Positions 58,950 to 64,000 of a stretch of 64,000 nucleotides of DNA are shown here, piece after piece; position 1 is the stretch's first letter, and every line of letters begins with the position of its first letter. Location of the stretch: assembly GCF_018687715.1 (NCBI RefSeq), contig NC_056752.1:39654501-39718500 (forward strand), written 5' to 3'. A program made the position numbers and the translations under genes. The notes under the pieces were generated by a model. The model was not told the origin of the DNA, did not search any database, and saw only the letters and a program-made list of their open reading frames with translations. This DNA is from Carya illinoinensis. Its lineage: Eukaryota > Streptophyta > Magnoliopsida > Fagales > Juglandaceae.

Positions 58950-60962
58950 TGTGATGACCCGCTTTTAAGTGTATTTTCGCTGAAATAATTGTTTTTATTT
59001 TAATTAATATATCAAATATTTTATTTTATTTTAATTGCATTTTTAAAGTCGGTTTTTAATTTATTTTAATTTATTTGAGGTTGTGTTTTATTTCTTTTAG
59101 TTGTTTTTGTGGTTTTTATCTTTTTGGCGGTTTGTTTCTTTTTCCCGGAGTGAGGACTGGACCTCATTTCTTTTCACATCTTTTTTCTTTTTCTCTTTTT
59201 CCTTTTTCTTTTTCCCTTCTTTTCTTTTTTCTTCTTTTTCTTTTCTCTCTCCTCTCTCCCGCTCGACCCGGTCACCCCCCCCCGTGCTCTCTCTCTCTTC
59301 TCTCTCTCTCCCTACGCCGGCGTCACCTTCCCTAAGCCCTACCGCCGCCGTCCGGCCACCGTTCGGCCTCCCACCGGTCCCATTCTCTTCCTCTCCTTCC
59401 GGTCTACCTTCCCTCCAAAACCCACCCCCAACCGGCCGGCCATTTGGCCGGAAAAAGCTTCCAAAGGGCGCACGGATTTTGCTCCGATCCGCCGCCGTCG
59501 CTCCACCTCCGGCCACCATTTCTTCACCACTTCATCATCGACTCCTTGCCGTCCTAACCCACCTATTTCCGGCCTCCAACGACCACCGGAACAGCTCCTA
59601 CGAGCTTAGTTTCCGTTTTGGGTAATCCGGCCATTTCCGGCCATTCCGCCGCCACCCACGGCCGTCCGTCACTTCCAATAGCTTCACAACCACCTCTAGA
59701 CCATTCCCTATCAATTTCGTGACCTAGTTTGTCCCCGTTCAAAAGTGGGTTTTTCGGACCCACGGCCACAGTGAATTTTCACTGTGACGTTGCTGTTTTT
59801 CCGCCGTTTGCAACGCCTCGTGTTTTCTAAAATTGCCGTATAGCGCTGTAAGTATTTTCCAAACCCTATTTTCAGATTTAAATATATATTGCTCATTCAA
59901 TTTATTTATTATCTGTTGTTGGTTGTTGATTCCGGACTGAGTCCGAGGAGTTTCGGGGGTCGGATGGATGGAGGATGGAGTTGCTTGATTATTTGATTTA
60001 TGTGATTGGATCTTTTTTATGTGCTTTGTTATGGCATTACATGATGCATGCACGTGTGTTGTGGGTTTATGAGAAAAGCCTGTGTTTTGGCGTGAGTGTG
60101 TCGCGGGTGCGTGGGTATCACGAGCCCAAGCCGGGATGGGTTATTATCTCGGTGGAGCTCCTCTGGTCACTCGGGAGCGGAATAAACTGAGTGATGTCCC
60201 CTGAGTTATCGAAAGCGATAATGGGAGCGGGACTAGGGGGTGCTTGGCTACGAACGCGCCGGGCGCGGAACCGGGCATCGGCCTACTCACCGACTCCGTG
60301 GCCCTTCGCTGGCGAGGGCTAGAGGATGCTTGGCTACGCACGCGCGGGGCGCGGAACTGGGCATCGCTCGTTGGGTGTCACATGCGTGGCGGTACTCTGC
60401 GGTGTGACACTGGAGCCAGGGTGTGCGGATGACCCCTAGGGGAGGTCATGGTGCATACGGTTAAAATTGGATAATGGTTTGAGATGTCAAATGTGTCTTT
60501 TGGCGTGCGTGGAAAACTTGTGTTTTACGGGTTTGTGCATTGGGCATGTTTCATGCATCTTGTTTGAGTTATATGTGTTTTTATCTGGTAGTGTTTGGGT
60601 TTTACTTACCTGCGGAACCATTTGTGGTTCCGTAGCTTTTGGTGCAGGAGTTGAGGAGGAGGAGGAAGAGGCTGAGCCCGAGGATGCGGCTCCGCCGGGT
60701 TGCTGATGTTATCTTTTTATTTGTTTAAAACTGCATTTGTGTTTTGTAATATTTTATCTATGTATGTCTTAAACAGCTTGTATTACGTTAAGAAAAATTC
60801 TGGTACTTAGTTATGACTTTCTTATCCGCTGCGTGTCTCTCTGTACACAATTGCTGCCTTGCACACACTCGGCACCCGTCGATGGGATGGTGACCCGGGG
60901 TGTCACCATCCGGACGTCTCAATTTCCCCGTGTTCGGGCGTGGGGATTTTGGGGGCGTCACA
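58950..60962 (+). repeat. 5' LTR of the second gypsy copy
   Basis: Starts TGTGATGACCCGC and ends GGGGGCGTCACA, the same ends as the other family LTR in reverse. It is 2,013 bases. It has a shorter CT-rich tract (about 59279-59312) than the GA runs of the sister LTRs. Open frames inside (for example 59101-59625) are low-complexity artefacts. Confidence 0.93.
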
Positions 60963-60964
60963 GG

Positions 60965-60976
60965 TGGTATCAGAGC
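60965..60976 (+). other. Primer binding site, initiator Met-tRNA
   Basis: TGGTATCAGAGC, two bases after the LTR, complementary to the 3' end of tRNA-iMet. Confidence 0.95.
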
Positions 60977-61235
60977 GGTTTGGCTCTGGGTAAAACCACA
61001 AGTCCCGTAGGTAGTACCAGAATGTTTTTAAAGTTGTGTTTTAAAATTATGTTAAGTATAGTTGTTTTATTTGTTTTATTTGTTTATGTTTGTTTGCTTG
61101 TTTTATTTAGTTATGTTTTGGCATGCTGGTTCCTTTTATTTCTCGCTGCGTGGTGCTGTTTTTGTTTTGTTGGTTTTATGATGGTTTTTGTTTGTTTTCT
61201 TAAAGGAGGGTCAAGAGTGGTGTTGTGACAGAATT

Positions 61236-62489
61236 ATGGGGAGACCAGGTAGACCAAGGAAAAATACTCAGGAACCGCAAGACAATACATCCAGGGATGA
61301 CTCCATAGCCGAAGCAATTCGGCAGATGACGGAGTTCATGCAACAGAATATTAGGCCACAACAGGCAGGGCCTTGGCCACCACAAGGACCTTGGCCACCA
61401 TCAGGAGGGCCTTATCCACCATCAGGAGGGCCCTATCCACCGTCAGGAGAGCCTTGTCCGCCACAGGGAATGTATTGGCCACAACCAGGAGGTCCCTGGC
61501 CATATCAGGGAGGGCCTTGGATGTATCAAGGAGGGTCCAGTAGCATGGTGCAAGCTGGGTGCACCTATGAGCGCTTCTTGGCGCATAGGACTCCACACTT
61601 CAATGGGAATGAGGATCCACTTCAGGCTGGGAAATGGATCAAAGATTTGGAGAAGACTTTTGAGGTGAGTGGGTGCACTGAAGCACAACAAGTACTCTAT
61701 GCCAGCTACCTCTTACAAGGTATCGCTTCTGATTGGTGGGATACCAGGAGGGTGATGTTGGAAGCTGAACTGGGATCTTTCGCTGCGGTGACCTGGCAGC
61801 GTTTCAAGAAGGAATTCAATGACCGCTTCTTTCCCGCATCGGTAAGGAAGCAAAAGGCAAGAGAGTTCTCCAATCTGGTCCAAGGGGGCGCAACAGTGGA
61901 ACAATACGCCCGGAGGTTCATAGAACTTGAGCGGTTTGCTCCTCATCTTGTTGCCACAGAGGAGCTGCGAGCTGAGCGTTTTCAGGAGGGACTACGCCCT
62001 GATATACGCCGATTGGTGGTCAGCCATCGGATATCCACTTTTCAGGAGTTAGTGGATGTGGCCACCCTTATAGAGCGGGAAAATAATCTGTGTATGGGAT
62101 CCCCTTCAGGGCAAAAGAGGCGGAGTTTTTCTGGTGAAGGAAGCAGCTCGGGTTCGCCTCAGAAGTTTGTTCAGCGGACTGGAACCCGATCTCAAGCATC
62201 CTCCAGTGTTCGCATGGGAGGACGTATGCCTGTTTGTGGGGTTTGTAATAGAGCTCATGAGGGCGAGTGTCGCACGAGTAGCGGACCCCAGTGTTATCGG
62301 TGCGGTCAAGTGGGACATATAGTTCGGGATTGCCCCGTTAGAGCTCAAGGAAGCCGTGGAGGTAGACACGGTGGAAGAACCAACCCGAGACAAGCAGTGC
62401 AAGCCCGGGTTTATGCTGTCACGCCCGGAGAGGTGGACGATGAGGCACCAGCGACCCATGATGCTGGAGTAATCACAGGTATGGATTAA
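61236..62489 (+). CDS. gypsy Gag (unspliced reading, stop inside intron)
   Basis: I choose the ATG at 61236 (MGRPGRPRKNTQ), matching the sister copy's MGRPKKSTQ; the frame extends to 61188 without support. It encodes 417 residues: a basic start, a Pro/Gly/Trp-rich repeat region (GGPYPPSGGPYPP), the Retrotrans_gag core (ASYLLQGIASDWWDTRR, FNDRFFPASVR, FQEGLRPDIRRLV), and a CYRCGQVGHIVRDCP zinc knuckle (C-x2-C-x4-H-x4-C). Read without splicing, the frame enters the intron at 62479 and stops at TAA 62487-62489. With splicing it continues into protease and polymerase at 62578. No stop breaks the Gag, while the sister has three in the same region. Confidence 0.93.
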   Translation: MGRPGRPRKNTQEPQDNTSRDDSIAEAIRQMTEFMQQNIRPQQAGPWPPQGPWPPSGGPYPPSGGPYPPSGEPCPPQGMYWPQPGGPWPYQGGPWMYQGGSSSMVQAGCTYERFLAHRTPHFNGNEDPLQAGKWIKDLEKTFEVSGCTEAQQVLYASYLLQGIASDWWDTRRVMLEAELGSFAAVTWQRFKKEFNDRFFPASVRKQKAREFSNLVQGGATVEQYARRFIELERFAPHLVATEELRAERFQEGLRPDIRRLVVSHRISTFQELVDVATLIERENNLCMGSPSGQKRRSFSGEGSSSGSPQKFVQRTGTRSQASSSVRMGGRMPVCGVCNRAHEGECRTSSGPQCYRCGQVGHIVRDCPVRAQGSRGGRHGGRTNPRQAVQARVYAVTPGEVDDEAPATHDAGVITGMD

Positions 62490-62577
62490 TTTAATCTTTT
62501 AAGTTGGATTTATTTTTGGTATATTTGGTTTCTTCGTTGTTTTTTTTTGGATTTCATGGGTTGTGTGTTTGGTTCAG
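62479..62577 (+). other. Probable 99-bp spliceosomal intron at the gag-protease junction
   Basis: Starts GTATGG and ends TTTGGTTCAG. It is strongly T-rich with a nine-T run, as plant introns are, between GC-richer exons. Removing it gives ATCACAG|GAAGAGTCC, exactly the uninterrupted sequence of the sister copy on the minus strand near 48358. Length 99 keeps the frame number, but the intron holds an in-frame TAA at 62487-62489. Confidence 0.85.
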
Positions 62578-64000
62578 GAAGAGTCCGTTTGTATGAGTTT
62601 TATGCTTGTACCTTGTTTGATTCTGGTGCTTCACGATCGTTTGTGTCTTCCACATTTGCTCGGGTGTGTAACTTGGTCACGGAACCGTTGCCGAAGGCTA
62701 TGGTAGTGGCGCTGCCCGACGGCGAGATGGTGTGGTGTTCCAAGGTTGCTTTGGGATGCCCGTTAAATTTTGAGGGAAGATTTTTGGATGCCGATCTGGT
62801 GGTATTCAAGCTGTTGGGTTTTGATATCATCCTCGGGATGGATTGGCTATACCGATATTCTGCGACTATTAATTGCAGAAGTCGGACGATTAGCTTTCAG
62901 CTTCTGGATGGTGATTGTCTGGAATTTGCAGGGAGTAGATTAAAAGAAAAGCCGATGATTATATCGGCGATACAGGCAAGAAGAGAGATTGCATGGGGAG
63001 CGGATGCATTCTTGGTTCAGATGGTGTCCACGCCGTCTGAGAAGAAGTCCTTGGCAGACATTCCAGTTGTGGAAGAGTTCCCCGATGTGTTTGTGGATGA
63101 CTTGCCCGGACTACCCCCCGTGCGAGAGATGGAGTTTGTTATAGACTTGGAACCTGGAGCGGCTCCTGTGCATAAGGCTCCTTACCGCATGGCACCGGCT
63201 GAATTGAAAGAGTTGAAGACTCAGTTGCAAGAATTAGTAGAGAAGGGGTTTATTCAGCCTAGTACGTCGCCGTGGGGTGCACCAGTTTTATTTGTTAAAA
63301 AGAAAGATGGAACCCTTCGTATGTGCATTGACTATAGGGAGTTGAACAAGGTGACCATCAAAAATAAATACCCTCTCCCGCGGATTGATGACTTGTTTGA
63401 CCAACTTCAGGGGGCAGCGGTGTTCTCTAAAATTGATCTGAGGTCGGGATACTACCAGCTGAGAATCAGAGAGCAGGATGTGCCGAAAACTGCCTTCAGG
63501 TCGAGGTATGGACACTATGAATTTAAAGTGATGCCGTTTGGGCTAGCTAATGCTCCTGCCGCTTTCATGGATTTAATGAATCGGGTGTTCCAACCTTATC
63601 TGGATTCCTTCGTGGTAGTATTTATTGATGATATACTGATTTATTCCCGAGATATTGAAGAGCATGTGTATCATCTTAGTCTGGTACTTGAGAAATTGAG
63701 AGAGCACCAGTTGTATGCCAAGCTCAGCAAGTGTGAGTTCTGGTTGGAAGAAGTTAAATTTCTTGGGCATGTAATTTCCCAGGGTGGGGTGGCAGTTGAT
63801 CCCAGTAAGGTAGAAGCCATTTTGTCATGGCCACGCCCAACTACAGTACGCGAGATCAGGAGTTTCTTGGGGCTCGCCGGTTACTACCGAAGGTTTGTTG
63901 AGGGTTTTGCTCGCTTATCCGGACCTCTCACAGCTTTGACTCGGAAGAATACAGAATTTGTTTGGTCAGAGAAATGTGAGAGAAGCTTCCAGGAATTGAA
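62578..64000 (+). CDS. gypsy Pol: protease, reverse transcriptase, start of RNase H region (partial)
   Basis: Continues Gag after splicing, in the same frame, and stays open to the window end. Features: protease [12 protein letters not shown] near 62620; the template region [13 protein letters not shown]; reverse transcriptase with [33 protein letters not shown] and catalytic FIDD at 63621-63632; then FLGHVIS, the tether [10 protein letters not shown] and [11 protein letters not shown]. The RNase H domain starts beyond 64000. All reverse transcriptase motifs are intact, including GLANAP, which is altered in the sister. Produced only if the 62479-62577 intron is removed or bypassed. Confidence 0.93.

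Larger units (their letters stand above)
58950..64000 (+). mobile_element. Second Ty3/gypsy chromovirus copy, plus strand, open at the window end
   Basis: Same family as 42727-52001. The 5' LTR (58950-60962) is followed by the tRNA-iMet primer site, gag, a 99-bp intron and pol as far as RNase H, where the window ends. No stop is seen in pol over more than 1,400 bases, so it looks younger or better preserved than its sister. The left flank is AAGTG (58945-58949), inside the pararetrovirus-like coat frame. The matching right duplication lies beyond the window. Confidence 0.95.

Noticed and set aside
59075..59625. Phe/Ser/Pro-rich frames of up to 174 codons
   Set aside because: They lie in the LTR of the second gypsy copy and match the same non-coding region in the sister LTRs.
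60965..60976. Part of a tRNA gene (TGGTATCAGAGC)
   Set aside because: It is the primer-binding-site complement of tRNA-iMet next to an LTR, with no cloverleaf around it.

Overview
This is a stretch of nuclear DNA from a flowering plant, probably a woody eudicot; the species cannot be fixed from the sequence. The evidence is the density of plant-type transposable elements: an L1-like LINE with a DUF4283 gag-like ORF1, CACTA elements with TNP2/TNP1-type genes, Ty3/gypsy chromoviruses primed by initiator methionine tRNA, a copia-type solo LTR and a caulimovirid-like endogenous pararetrovirus. AT-rich intergenic DNA with microsatellites and U-rich GT-AG introns agree. Host genes are sparse: two small paralogous genes of unknown function and the exons of one probable plastid-targeted protein.

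Layout. 1-993 is the end of a long LTR. 1681-2835 is a decayed PF20167-type 'plant transposon protein' gene. 3212-9240 is a nearly complete LINE with a 13-bp target-site duplication and one premature stop in ORF2. 12264-12527 is a small host gene. 13529-36006 is bounded by CACTA-type inverted ends and holds probable host-gene exons (13855-18110), a 5'-truncated LINE, a 3.7-kb solo LTR with a hairpin minisatellite, broken TNP2-like and TNP1-like genes, and a 1.1-kb array of palindromes at the right end. 36004-36566 repeats part of the TNP1-like gene. 37613-37951 is a paralogue of the first small gene.

From 39835 on, elements are nested. A second CACTA-type left end and arrays built on the palindrome AACGTTCGAACGTT flank a minus-strand PF20167 gene. 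That unit contains a copia-type solo LTR (40189-41523). Its PF20167 gene is split by a complete 9.3-kb gypsy element (42727-52001, target duplication CTGGT). A pararetrovirus-like element (about 53390-58949, minus strand) follows, and a second gypsy element of the same family (58950 to the window end, plus strand) has landed inside its coat/gag-like reading frame.

How they work together: most of it is a graveyard, but the last gypsy copy looks young and open. It carries a 99-bp GT-AG intron exactly at the gag-protease junction, which its sister copy at 42727-52001 lacks. Unspliced RNA would give Gag only; spliced RNA would give Gag-Pol. This is the most interesting candidate system in the window.
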